Assembly (NCBI GenBank): GCA_049366715.1
Contig: JBMNCQ010000035.1
Span: 62,001-126,000 of the forward strand
From: JBMNCQ01 sp049366715
GTDB taxonomy: Bacteria > Bacillota > Peptococcia > Peptococcales > BICA1-8
Length of the DNA stretch: 64,000 bases
Direction: 5' to 3'
The notes under the pieces were generated by a model that was given only the letters and a program-made list of their open reading frames with translations, had not been told where the DNA came from and searched no databases. The translations under genes and the position numbers were made by a program. This document shows, piece after piece, positions 15,931 to 24,254 of the stretch (positions are counted from its first letter, which is position 1; every line of letters begins with the position of its first letter).

Positions 15931-17952
15931 GTGAACGGAAAAAGAAGAAAAATATTAGAGCATGATATTTTAATTTTTCAAAGAATTGTCCTGGCTGTTT
16001 TTATTCTTCTCATTGTACGTTTGGGCTGGCTTCAACTGGTTGAGGTAGATTTGTACCGTACAAAGGCGGAAGATAACCGGATGCGGCTGGTTACTATTCC
16101 CGCTACCCGGGGTAATATTGTTACCGGCGATGGAGTGGTAGTTGCTACCGACCATCCTTCTTTTCAGGTGTCAATTACCTATTTAGGTTTAAATAATCAA
16201 GACCAGGTTGTTACTAGACTGGCGGAAATTATTAATGATCCGGAGATTACCCCGGAATATATTAATAAACTAATTACCGATAATCAATCCCGCTTATATG
16301 AACCGATTGTCGTGAAAAGAAACATTTCCATTGAAACAGTAACGGCTATTGAAAGCAGACGGATGGAACTGCCGGGGGTCACGATCGAACTGGCCCCTGA
16401 AAGGACTTATCCTTTCGACAATCTGGCCGGGCATGTATTGGGCTATTTACGGGAAATTAATGAAGAATTAGGCAAAGAAGGGTATGAGGATTATAAGCTG
16501 GGCGATCTTATCGGAAAAATAGGTATTGAAAAACAGTATGATAAATATTTAAGGGGCAAAAGCGGTTTCCGCCAGGTAGAGGTAAATGTAAAAAACAGAC
16601 CTATCCCGGGCGGAGCAGTCCAAACCATTGCCCCTGAGCCTGGCGATAACGTTATTCTGACGATAGACTTTGATGTACAAAAGGCTATGGATGATACCTT
16701 TGATGCAGTTCTGGCAGAGTTACAGACGAATCCCCGGTCGGATAAGGCAAATGCCGGAGCGGCGGTTCTGTTAGATGTTAAAACAGGTAAGGTTCTGGCC
16801 ATGTCAACAAGGCCTGATGACAGGATCACCGTACAGAATAAGGTGATTCAAGGCAGGTATATTCCCGGTTCGACTTTTAAAATGGTTACGGCCCTGGCTG
16901 CTTTAGAAGCAGGGAAGATAACACCCCAGGAAATCATTTATAATCCCGGCCGGTATTGGCTGCCTCCCTATATCAAAAGTGTTGCTCCCATCGGACCTAT
17001 AAATTTGTATACCGGAATATCCAAGTCTTGTAATGTATATTTCCAAGAAGTGGGACGCCGGGTAGGGATAGACGGGATTTCTAAAATGGGTGCCGAATTA
17101 GGCATGGAAGGTTTTACCGGTATTGATCTGCCTTATGAAAATAAAGGTGACTCTCCCTTGCAAGGGCTGCCCACAATAGAAAAGAGACTTCAGTATTTTG
17201 ACTGGGCTGCCATGATCGTCAATCAGCGGTATGATGATAAAATTACGGCCAAAGAAGACGAATACAACAAACTCATTGCAGCTGCCGGTGATGAAAGTGA
17301 GCAAGAGAAGCTGCAATGGCAAAAGGAGAATGAAATCAAAAAGTTGAATTCGCAAAGGGAAATTGACCTTAATTGGAATACCAGCTGGCATGATGTAGAT
17401 ACATTTAATGTTGCCATCGGGCAAGGGCGGCAAAATTACACCCCCCTTCAGCTGGCCACTTATATTGCGACCATTGCCAATAATGGCGTTAGATATAAGC
17501 CATATATTGTAGAAAAGATTGTTGCCAACAATGGGGAAGTGATCAAACAATTCCAGCCTGAAATTGCTGCTAAAGCCAATGTTTCGCAAAAATCATTTGA
17601 CGAAGTAAAAAAGGCAATGGGATTTACTACCGTACCCGGGGGTACCGCGTATTCTTTATTCAGCAATTTCCCCCCGGAAATTAAAGTTGCTGCTAAAACA
17701 GGTACGGCCCAGCCCGGACAAACAGGCTACAGGGTCGGTGATAAACAATACTATGATGGATTATTTGTGGCTTTTGCCCCTGCCGACGATCCCCAAATCG
17801 CTTTTGCAGGTGTCGTAGAATTTGGCTATAGCGGTGGCGGCTCTGCCGGAAAAATTGCTAAGGCGGTTTTTGAGGAATATTTCGGCCTGACGGTAAAAGA
17901 GGGAAATGAATCTCAGAAATCGGTAATTGACGAAACTCCCGGTTTAGATTAA
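15931..17952 (+). CDS. mrdA: penicillin-binding protein 2 (peptidoglycan D,D-transpeptidase)
   Basis: 673 residues from GTG 15931 with GGAAGGGGG upstream. An N-terminal membrane anchor (about 15-35) and the class B dimerisation domain (TIPATRGNIVTGDG) precede the transpeptidase domain. Catalytic motifs: S314-T-F-K317 (SxxK, serine nucleophile), S366-C-N368 (SxN) and K589-T-G591 (KTG). It cross-links wall peptides during elongation together with RodA. Odd point: a charged Lys/Glu/Gln-rich insert at about 410-497 lies between the SxN and KTG motifs. A terminator follows, so it ends the mre transcription unit. Confidence 0.95.
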   Translation: MNGKRRKILEHDILIFQRIVLAVFILLIVRLGWLQLVEVDLYRTKAEDNRMRLVTIPATRGNIVTGDGVVVATDHPSFQVSITYLGLNNQDQVVTRLAEIINDPEITPEYINKLITDNQSRLYEPIVVKRNISIETVTAIESRRMELPGVTIELAPERTYPFDNLAGHVLGYLREINEELGKEGYEDYKLGDLIGKIGIEKQYDKYLRGKSGFRQVEVNVKNRPIPGGAVQTIAPEPGDNVILTIDFDVQKAMDDTFDAVLAELQTNPRSDKANAGAAVLLDVKTGKVLAMSTRPDDRITVQNKVIQGRYIPGSTFKMVTALAALEAGKITPQEIIYNPGRYWLPPYIKSVAPIGPINLYTGISKSCNVYFQEVGRRVGIDGISKMGAELGMEGFTGIDLPYENKGDSPLQGLPTIEKRLQYFDWAAMIVNQRYDDKITAKEDEYNKLIAAAGDESEQEKLQWQKENEIKKLNSQREIDLNWNTSWHDVDTFNVAIGQGRQNYTPLQLATYIATIANNGVRYKPYIVEKIVANNGEVIKQFQPEIAAKANVSQKSFDEVKKAMGFTTVPGGTAYSLFSNFPPEIKVAAKTGTAQPGQTGYRVGDKQYYDGLFVAFAPADDPQIAFAGVVEFGYSGGGSAGKIAKAVFEEYFGLTVKEGNESQKSVIDETPGLD

Positions 17953-17993
17953 TAAAAGTTAAAATTTTACAGACAAATGTCAATATTTAGCTG

Positions 17994-18025
17994 AAAAAAG
18001 GGGAAAAAAACTCCCCTTTTTTCTT
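17994..18025 (+). terminator. rho-independent terminator after mrdA
   Basis: AAAAAAGGGG (17994-18003) pairs with CCCCTTTTTT (18013-18022). The loop is about 9 bases and the T-run is part of the stem, so it can act in both directions. Confidence 0.85.
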
Positions 18026-18121
18026 AGTATCTGGCAGGGATAATTATTGATTTTGTAGAATTTAACAGTTGATTTCGAATATTTTTCTTAAATTTAAGTG
18101 AACAGCATAAGGAGCATAAAA

Positions 18122-18778
18122 ATGGAGCCAGTGGTATTAAAAGGTAATCGTGAAGGTATAGTGGTTCAGCTAAATGCAAAAATTGATTTTACAGAAATGT
18201 GTAATAGAATTGAAGCAAAATTAAAATCTGCAGATTTTTTTCTAGGAAGTAAAACAGAGGTCATAATTAATTGTGGTTCCGTAGTTCTTACTGACGGACA
18301 AGCTGCGGAGCTAAAAGCCCTCTTTCGATCATTGGGTTTTGGTGTTAAAAGGATTATCTCTGAAATTAGTAAAGATGAGGAGGTCATGGAAACGAAAATA
18401 ATGCTCCCACCAGAAGTGGTTGATAATAATCAATTTTTAGCCCAGGGACCTGCTCAAATTATCAGAAAAAATCTTCGCTCAGGGCAAAGTATTTTTTATG
18501 AAGGTACATTAATCATTTTTGGGGATGTCAATCCCGGCGCGGAGATAACAGCTACCGGACATATCTTGGTAATTGGAAGTTTACGGGGAATTGCTCATGC
18601 CGGCGCGAAAGGAAACACTCAGGCCATAGTATTTGCCTCTCGTTTACAACCAACTCAATTACGGATTGCTAATTTTATTACCCGGGCCCCTGATGAGGAA
18701 GTACTGTTTCCGACAGAGCCGGAAATCGCCCGGATTAAAAATGGTCGTGTAGTAATTGAAAAATACTCGCAAAAATAA
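18122..18778 (+). CDS. minC: septum site-determining protein MinC
   Basis: 218 residues from ATG 18122, chosen because AAGGAG lies 7 bases upstream; an in-frame upstream ATG at 18098 lacks one. The N-terminal domain inhibits FtsZ. The C-terminal right-handed beta-helix is clear: RSGQSIFYEGTLIIFGDVNP, then GHILVIGSLRGIAHAGAKGN. It acts with MinD to stop Z-ring formation at the poles. minD begins 11 bases after the stop. Confidence 0.96.
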   Translation: MEPVVLKGNREGIVVQLNAKIDFTEMCNRIEAKLKSADFFLGSKTEVIINCGSVVLTDGQAAELKALFRSLGFGVKRIISEISKDEEVMETKIMLPPEVVDNNQFLAQGPAQIIRKNLRSGQSIFYEGTLIIFGDVNPGAEITATGHILVIGSLRGIAHAGAKGNTQAIVFASRLQPTQLRIANFITRAPDEEVLFPTEPEIARIKNGRVVIEKYSQK

Positions 18779-18789
18779 GGAGGATAGCC

Positions 18790-19587
18790 ATGGGAGAAGT
18801 TGTTGTAATTACATCAGGCAAAGGTGGAGTGGGGAAAACCACTACTACAGCAAATATTGGTACAGGATTAGCTGCACTTGGCAAAAAGGTAGTATTGATA
18901 GATACGGATATCGGTTTAAGAAATTTAGATGTTGTAATGGGTTTGGAAAACCGTATTGTCTATGATTTAGTAGATGTGACCCAGGGACATTGCCGGCTGA
19001 AACAGGCATTAATTAAAGATAAACGTTTTGACAGCCTGTATCTGTTGCCGGCAGCTCAGACAAAGGATAAAACTGCTATTAATGCCGAGGATATGCAGTA
19101 TCTTTGCAATACTTTACAGGAAGAATTTGACTATGTTTTGGTGGATTGCCCCGCCGGTATTGAACAAGGTTTTAAAAACGCTATTGCAGGCGCTCAAAAG
19201 GCAATAATTGTAACTACCCCGGAAGTGTCTGCGGTACGGGATGCCGATCGGATCATCGGGTTGCTGGAGGCGAATAACCTGCGGGGGCCTAAATTAATTA
19301 TTAATAGAATTCGCCCTGATATGGTAAAACGGGGTGATATGATGAACATTGAAGATATGATTGATATTTTAGCTATTGAACTAATGGGTGTTGTTCCTGA
19401 GGATGAGCATATAGTGGTTTCCACAAACAAGGGAGAACCGGCAGTTTTGGATATGGAATCAAGAGCCGGGCAGGCTTATCGTAATGTTGCTAAGCGTCTT
19501 ACCGGAGAAGAAGTTCCTTTGATTAACTTAGATGTTGAAGAAGGTATTGTGAACAAACTTAAGCGTCTAATAGGCTTTAAGGGATAA
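18790..19587 (+). CDS. minD: septum site-determining ATPase MinD
   Basis: 265 residues. Deviant Walker A SGKGGVGKTT at 9-18, with the signature lysine K11. DTDIGLRNLDVVMGLENR and VDCPAGIEQGF follow. The C-terminal NKLKRLIGFKG is the amphipathic membrane-targeting helix. It binds the membrane in the ATP form and recruits MinC. It lies between minC and minE in one operon. Confidence 0.98.
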   Translation: MGEVVVITSGKGGVGKTTTTANIGTGLAALGKKVVLIDTDIGLRNLDVVMGLENRIVYDLVDVTQGHCRLKQALIKDKRFDSLYLLPAAQTKDKTAINAEDMQYLCNTLQEEFDYVLVDCPAGIEQGFKNAIAGAQKAIIVTTPEVSAVRDADRIIGLLEANNLRGPKLIINRIRPDMVKRGDMMNIEDMIDILAIELMGVVPEDEHIVVSTNKGEPAVLDMESRAGQAYRNVAKRLTGEEVPLINLDVEEGIVNKLKRLIGFKG

Positions 19588-19599
19588 GGAGGTTTAAAA

Positions 19600-19881
19600 A
19601 TGATTGACTTCCTAAGAAGTGTTTTAGGCAAAGAAGCGCCTGGAAGTAAAAATTTAGCAAAAGAACGCTTACGTTTAGTATTGGTTCATGATCGAGCGAC
19701 GATATCCCCTCATTTACTGGAAAGTCTTAAAGAAGATCTGATCAAGGTAATTTCCAATTATATGGAAATCGATGAAGAGTCGCTGGATGTGCAACTAAAT
19801 AAAGAAGATGATTCAGTCGCCTTAGTGGCTAATATCCCTGTTATTAAAATGAAGCGTACATATCAGGATGCCAGGGCATAA
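19600..19881 (+). CDS. minE: cell division topological specificity factor MinE
   Basis: 93 residues, normal for MinE. The N-terminal part (about 17-35, AKERLRLVLVHDRATISPHL) is the MinD-binding segment; the rest is the dimerisation domain. Its presence implies an oscillating Min system rather than the DivIVA/MinJ type of Bacillus. AAGGAGG precedes the ATG, 12 bases after minD. Confidence 0.95.
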   Translation: MIDFLRSVLGKEAPGSKNLAKERLRLVLVHDRATISPHLLESLKEDLIKVISNYMEIDEESLDVQLNKEDDSVALVANIPVIKMKRTYQDARA

Positions 19882-20283
19882 CCTTTGATCTTACACGTTA
19901 GCTAATGGGGCGGATATACCAGGGAAGCTATACTTCTGTATCTGATAATTACTTAAGGGTTAAGCTATTGCGTCTGATATGCATCTAGGTAAACATTATG
20001 CGCCTGATAACTCTACGGGAATATTTTCCTCTGATCATTATCTTAGCAGGCAAAGCTTGTGTCAGACGTAAAAATTTGACTGCCCGGCAGGTCGGACTAC
20101 AAGTGTCGCTGCGGAGTACAGCGAGCCCCCAATGCTTTCTTTAAGGAATTTAGGGCAGGTGCCAATATTTCTCTATAGACTAAGTCTTTGGAAAAAGTAT
20201 ATACTATAGTTTGGAATAAGCTTTTCTTTCACTTACATCTGTACACTTAAGTATTTATACACGATCTAGATGGTGGGGATATC
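19882..20283. other. 402-base minE-rodA gap, non-coding
   Basis: No credible reading frame. It holds several CTGATA-type short repeats, the TTGTGTCAGACGTA motif (20057-20070) shared with the mreD-mrdA gap, a small hairpin TCGCTG/CAGCGA near 20107-20125, and an interrupted palindrome AGACT-A-AGTCT (20177-20187) ahead of a TATACT-like -10 region near 20200. A structured RNA is possible, but I recognise none. Confidence 0.5.
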
Positions 20284-21408
20284 ATGGGTTTTTACAGGAA
20301 AATTTTCAATAAACTTGATTTTACTATGATAGGTGCAGTTGCGCTCATCCTTGTGATGAGCCTGTTTATTTTAAATAGTGCCACTGCACACTTGAATTCG
20401 TCTTTTTTGATCAAGCAGATGATGTGGGTGGTTGTCAGTTTGCTGGTTCTGACAGTTTTACTGCGCTTGGAATATAGTGTGATTACTAAATATACAAAAT
20501 ATCTTTATGTTTTAAACATTCTGTTATTGATCTCAGTGTTTATCTTAGGTACGGAAGTAAAAGGCGCCCAATCCTGGATCGTAATCCCGGGAGTAGGGAG
20601 TATTCAGCCTTCCGAGCTTTCTAAACTTTTACTGATTGTTACTTTCGCCCACTATTTGGTATATAAACAGGGACAACTGGAGACCCTGAAAGATTTAATA
20701 CCGGCTTTTATTTTTGTAGCGGTACCTTTGCTGTTGATTTTAAAGCAGCCCGACTTAGGGACGGGCTTGGTGGTAATTGCCATAATGGTGGGGATGTTGT
20801 TTGTGGCAGGTGCCAACCGCTTATGGCTTTTTGGTATTTTTGGCGGGGGAACTTTAGCTGCGATTGGTTATATACTAGGCCATATGAAGTTTGGCTGGTG
20901 GATCCCTTTAAAGCCTTATCAGCTTAATCGTATTTTGGTTGTTTTTGATGCCAATATCGACCCTAGGGGTGCCGGCTGGAATGTCTGGCAGTCTAAAATA
21001 GCCATTGGTAACGGGGGACTCTTAGGTAAAGGCTTAGGGAGCGGAACGCAAAGCATGGGGCAATTTCTTCCTGAACAATGGACGGATTTTATTTTTGCAG
21101 TACTTGCGGAAGAACTGGGTTTTATCGGAGCAGGTTTACTCTTGGTATTATTTTTGGTTGTGATATATAGAGGGTTGAAAATTGCCTCCTTATCCAGGGA
21201 TTTATTTGGCAGTTTAATTGCTACAGGTATTGTTTCTATGTATTTGTTTCATATTATTGAAAATGTGGGAATGGCGATGGGTATTATGCCTGTAACTGGG
21301 ATACCGTTACCATTTGTAAGTTATGGCGGGAGTTCAATGCTGACTAATATGATTGGGCTGGGATTGTTGCTCAATATTCATATCCGCCGCCAAAAAATAC
21401 TGTTCTGA
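20284..21408 (+). CDS. rodA: RodA, peptidoglycan polymerase of the SEDS family
   Basis: 374 residues, about ten membrane spans. SEDS features: KGAQSWIVIPGVGSIQPSEL, the LLLILKQPDLGTGLV block with the catalytic-type aspartate, GNGGLLGKGLGSGTQS, and the final PLPFVSYGGSSMLTNM. It polymerises lipid II glycans in elongation, with the PBP2 encoded at 15931. GGTGGGGA precedes the ATG. It is separated from minE by 402 non-coding bases, so it is likely transcribed by itself. Confidence 0.95.
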   Translation: MGFYRKIFNKLDFTMIGAVALILVMSLFILNSATAHLNSSFLIKQMMWVVVSLLVLTVLLRLEYSVITKYTKYLYVLNILLLISVFILGTEVKGAQSWIVIPGVGSIQPSELSKLLLIVTFAHYLVYKQGQLETLKDLIPAFIFVAVPLLLILKQPDLGTGLVVIAIMVGMLFVAGANRLWLFGIFGGGTLAAIGYILGHMKFGWWIPLKPYQLNRILVVFDANIDPRGAGWNVWQSKIAIGNGGLLGKGLGSGTQSMGQFLPEQWTDFIFAVLAEELGFIGAGLLLVLFLVVIYRGLKIASLSRDLFGSLIATGIVSMYLFHIIENVGMAMGIMPVTGIPLPFVSYGGSSMLTNMIGLGLLLNIHIRRQKILF

Positions 21409-21441
21409 TGCTGTTGTTGGACGCAGTTCCGAATTGCTTTA

Positions 21442-21500
21442 ATTTTAAGCCCGAAATCTCAAGGTACGAACTTGTACACTTGCGGTTTTGGGCTTAAAAT
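21442..21500. repeat. long stem-loop after rodA
   Basis: ATTTTAAGCCCGAAA (21442-21456) pairs with TTTTGGGCTTAAAAT (21486-21500), with one G-T pair. The inside holds a second inverted pair, CAAGGTAC/GTACACTTG. There is no T-run on the plus strand. It may end rodA transcription or be part of the repeat cluster that follows. Confidence 0.65.
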
Positions 21501-21512
21501 ATATCTTGAATT

Positions 21513-21598
21513 AGTGACTGGGGAGATTCAGTTCATAGAGCATAGTTTATCGTTCATAGGTTATAGTGTGTTCTCAGTTCTCAGATACCGGTTCTCAG
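21513..21598 (+). repeat. left copy of an 86-bp inverted repeat flanking the rhomboid gene
   Basis: By hand alignment, 21513-21598 matches the reverse complement of 22790-22876 with one substitution and one single-base insertion. It holds the AGTGACTGGGGAGATTCA, TTCATAGAGCATAGTTTATC and TTCTCAGTTCTC blocks. It is followed by a separate AGTGACTGGTGATTAG unit (near 21612) and tandem CTATGCC/CTATGAA units to 21700. Confidence 0.9.
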
Positions 21599-21795
21599 TT
21601 GGTTAGCGAGTAGTGACTGGTGATTAGAGATTGCTCATTTCCTGCTTCGTTTTTCCCAACTATGCCCTATGCCCTATGAACTATGAACTATATTCTATAT
21701 ATAAACGGTTAGTAAGTATTTAAAAATGGGTAAGAGGAACAATATAAAGCAGGCGTAATATAGATAGAGAAGAAAAAGATTATGGAGGATTTGGT

Positions 21796-22476
21796 ATGAT
21801 TCCGATTAGAGATACCGTTAAGTCCAGAACATTTCCGTATATAAATCTGGCGATCATAATCATTAATGTACTTATTTTCTTGGCTGAAATTAGTTTAAAT
21901 AATTCACAGCTTACCGAATTATTCTATCGTACAGGGATTGTTCCCAGTATGTTTTTTGCAGCTACTGGAGAAGGAAATTATCTGGGAGCAGTTGTGCCTC
22001 TTATTACTGCAACTTTTATGCATGGCGGATGGCTGCATATTGTAAGCAATATGCTTTTTCTGTGGGTTTTTGGTGATAATATCGAAGATAGAATCGGCCA
22101 CTTTAAATACTTCGTTTTTTATGTACTGGTCGGCATGACAGGTAATATTTCCCAGGTAATGGCTAATCCGGCCTCCACTGTGCCTGTAATAGGGGCAAGT
22201 GGTGCGGTAGCAGGGATTTTAGGCGCTTACTATCTTAGTTTTCCCCGTTCCCGCATCCTAGCCCTTATTCCCATTTTCTTTTTCTTTACTTTTTTGGAAG
22301 TGAGGGCATCGCTATTTATTATTTTGTGGTTTTTACTGCAAGTGTTTAATGGAGTATTCAGCCTGGGTGTTGTTGGAAATTCCGTCGCCTGGTGGGCTCA
22401 TATCGGAGGATTTTTAGGAGGGTATTTTTTAATAAGGTTTTTTCCTCAACAAAATAAACTAATATATGTAGAATAA
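21796..22476 (+). CDS. rhomboid family intramembrane serine protease
   Basis: 226 residues with six predicted membrane segments. The catalytic serine is in GASGAVAG and the histidine in WWAHIGGFLGG; the H(G)GWLHIVSNMLFLWVFGDNIE block of transmembrane segment 2 supplies the conserved His/Asn. It cleaves membrane proteins within the bilayer; the substrate is unknown. A GGAGG-like site precedes the ATG. The gene and the Cys-rich ORF after it lie alone between two near-identical inverted repeats (21513-21598, 22790-22876). Confidence 0.95.
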   Translation: MIPIRDTVKSRTFPYINLAIIIINVLIFLAEISLNNSQLTELFYRTGIVPSMFFAATGEGNYLGAVVPLITATFMHGGWLHIVSNMLFLWVFGDNIEDRIGHFKYFVFYVLVGMTGNISQVMANPASTVPVIGASGAVAGILGAYYLSFPRSRILALIPIFFFFTFLEVRASLFIILWFLLQVFNGVFSLGVVGNSVAWWAHIGGFLGGYFLIRFFPQQNKLIYVE

Positions 22477-22532
22477 ACTGACCTGCTTTTTCCCAAACTA
22501 AAAAAGATAAATTCTTAGAAAGGGTGGGGAAA

Positions 22533-22670
22533 ATGATAAATGCAAAATGCAAGGGCTGTACTAAGTTTTTGACTAATGACTGCCGGGGTCTGGAAGAGCT
22601 TAATCCTGATACTTGTGCAGGTTTGTTAAAAAAGCAAAAAAAAGAAGTCGATGTTACAGGCTGCTGCTAA
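22533..22670 (+). CDS. 45-residue cysteine-rich small protein
   Basis: ATG 22533 to TAA 22670, with AAAGGGTGGGG upstream. Six cysteines: C6 and C9 (CKGC), C17, C28, and C44-C45 at the very end. The rest is Lys- and Glu-rich, with no signal peptide or membrane segment. The spacing suggests a metal site (zinc or iron-sulfur), but I do not recognise the family. It is followed directly by a good terminator, which supports it being a real, co-transcribed end gene after the rhomboid. Confidence 0.65.
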   Translation: MINAKCKGCTKFLTNDCRGLEELNPDTCAGLLKKQKKEVDVTGCC

Positions 22671-22675
22671 TCCTT

Positions 22676-22714
22676 AAAATCCTCTCTTCCTATCAGGAAG
22701 AGGGGATTTTTTCA
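22676..22714 (+). terminator. rho-independent terminator after the Cys-rich ORF
   Basis: AATCCTCTCTTCCT and AGGAAGAGGGGATT form a stem of about 14 bp with an ATC loop and a T6 tract. Confidence 0.88.
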
Positions 22715-22719
22715 GGTAG

Positions 22720-22975
22720 AGTCTGGTGGTGACAGTACCTACAGTAACCGGAACAGTTATAAAAACCTGTTCATGAACATGATGAAACCCTGAGAACCGG
22801 TATCCGAGAACTGAGAACACACTATAACCTATGAACGATAAACTATGCTCTATGAACTTGAATCTCCCCAGTCACTACAAATGGCTACAGTGTAATAGTG
22901 CTGCAGTATGTTCTCTGTCCTCTGTTCTATAAACTATAAACGATGCTCTATCAACTTTACTACACCAGTCGCTTA
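22720..22975. repeat. dispersed repeat cluster including right copy of the inverted repeat (22790-22876)
   Basis: This contains the right arm 22790-22876, the inverted partner of 21513-21598. It is flanked by further dispersed-repeat blocks: GTACCTACAGTAACCGG near 22735, GGCTACAGTGTAATAGTGCT near 22883, AACTATAAACGATGCTCTAT near 22935 and ACCAGTCGCTTAATTAA near 22967. The remaining bases to 23055 hold a GGCGCAGCCTGTTTTTTT end like that of copy B. Non-coding. Confidence 0.75.
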
Positions 22976-23055
22976 ATTAATCCGGCGCAGCCTGTTTTTT
23001 TATGCATATTTTCCCTCCTAATTTCGTAATTAAGAATGAAAGGAGGTAAGCATAA

Positions 23056-24159
23056 ATGGAGACCCCTAAAAAATTTTTCGTAATTATGACAATGGTGATC
23101 CTTGTGGCTATTATTGGATTTTCATTTAAGCAAAGCAGGGAAAATATTAAGGTGGAAATTGTAGCCTTAAAATATCCTGCCCGGGCAGAAATTTCCGAAG
23201 GCCCTGAAATTGTAAAATACCTTAAGAAATCCTCCCGATATGATAAAGCGAAAAGTGATCTGAGCTACTGGTATCTTTTAAATGTTATGCATAATTCGGA
23301 AACAAAGCAATATTATTTTAACTCTCCGGACTATCTCTATGACAGTTCGGACAATGAAGAGATAATCCCCATAGCGCAATTAAAAACTATCTTAGAAGGT
23401 AATCTGGCGGGAATAGTTGCTGCAAATCCTTTTGGTCAATTACTGACCTGGGAGGAAGTAGATGAGGTTTTTCCCAGAATGTCTAAGGCTAAGCTTAGAG
23501 ATTTGGAAACAGGACTGTCTTTAAATATTCAACGCAGAGGCGGTAGTGCCCATGCCGATATTCAGCCGTTAACTGCTCAGGATACAGCAATATTTAAAAG
23601 TATCTACGGCGGAAAATGGAGTTGGAAAAGGAGAGCAGCTATTTTAGAGAAAGATGGTTTTTACATTGCAGCCTCTATGAATGGAATGCCTCATGGGCAA
23701 GGAGCTATTAACGGCAATAATTTCCCGGGTCATTCTTGTTTACACTTCTGGCAGACTAAAACCCATTCAGGTAATAATTTAGATCTGGCCCATCAGCTGA
23801 TGGTTTTTAAAGCGGCCGGTTTAATCGAGGACTTTTTAAAAGATAGATCAGGTAAAGAAATGGTAGAAGTTGCTTTAACTGCAATCGCGCAAAATGATCC
23901 CCAATTAATAACTCTATCATTTGTGCTAAATGATAATATCGGAAGGATCCTGGAATATATAAATAAAATAGCCAGTCTTAAGATCCATAGCATTACTCCG
24001 GGAGAGCATCAGGATGAATATAGAGTAAATATTGAATGGTATGAAGTTAACAGCGGACAAAACTATCAAAAAGAATTACTGCTCTTTGGTGAGGAAGCCG
24101 AGAACGGTAGTTATTTAATCAGGCCTGATGAAATTGCCGCTGCTTTTGTAGGAAATTAA
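23056..24159 (+). CDS. exported protein of unknown function with a conserved His/Cys block
   Basis: 367 residues behind a very strong AAAGGAGGT site. An N-terminal signal anchor (8-24) is followed by an extracytoplasmic region. A central block is striking: RRGGSAHADIQPLTAQDTA, GGKWSWKRR, AASMNGMPHGQGAINGNNFP, then GHSCLHFW and THSG...HQ. From memory the same block occurs in Bacillota envelope proteins that also carry copper-amine-oxidase-N or SH3 domains, and its His and Cys residues could form a catalytic or metal site. The C-terminus resembles an NTF2-like or lipoprotein-type beta fold. I cannot name a function. An ATP-grasp gene follows 95 bases later. Confidence 0.75.
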   Translation: METPKKFFVIMTMVILVAIIGFSFKQSRENIKVEIVALKYPARAEISEGPEIVKYLKKSSRYDKAKSDLSYWYLLNVMHNSETKQYYFNSPDYLYDSSDNEEIIPIAQLKTILEGNLAGIVAANPFGQLLTWEEVDEVFPRMSKAKLRDLETGLSLNIQRRGGSAHADIQPLTAQDTAIFKSIYGGKWSWKRRAAILEKDGFYIAASMNGMPHGQGAINGNNFPGHSCLHFWQTKTHSGNNLDLAHQLMVFKAAGLIEDFLKDRSGKEMVEVALTAIAQNDPQLITLSFVLNDNIGRILEYINKIASLKIHSITPGEHQDEYRVNIEWYEVNSGQNYQKELLLFGEEAENGSYLIRPDEIAAAFVGN

Positions 24160-24254
24160 CGAAACACATCTTTATTTATTGCTGAATGCTATTTATAATG
24201 AAAGCGGTGGTAACAAATGCAAATCAACAAATTAATCAGGTTTGGGGGTATTGT

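Noticed and set aside
19882..20283. Possible 6S or other structured RNA between minE and rodA
   Set aside because: Hairpins are short and I could not match the conserved bubble or closing stem of any known RNA.
21660..21710. CRISPR-like array in the tandem CTATGCC/CTATGAA units
   Set aside because: Units are 7-9 bases without spacers of constant length; they are simple tandem repeats belonging to the dispersed repeat family.
23056..24159. L,D-transpeptidase assignment for the exported His/Cys-block protein
   Set aside because: The YkuD signature HxxxxSHGC is not present in the proper order; GHSCLHFW is only superficially similar.
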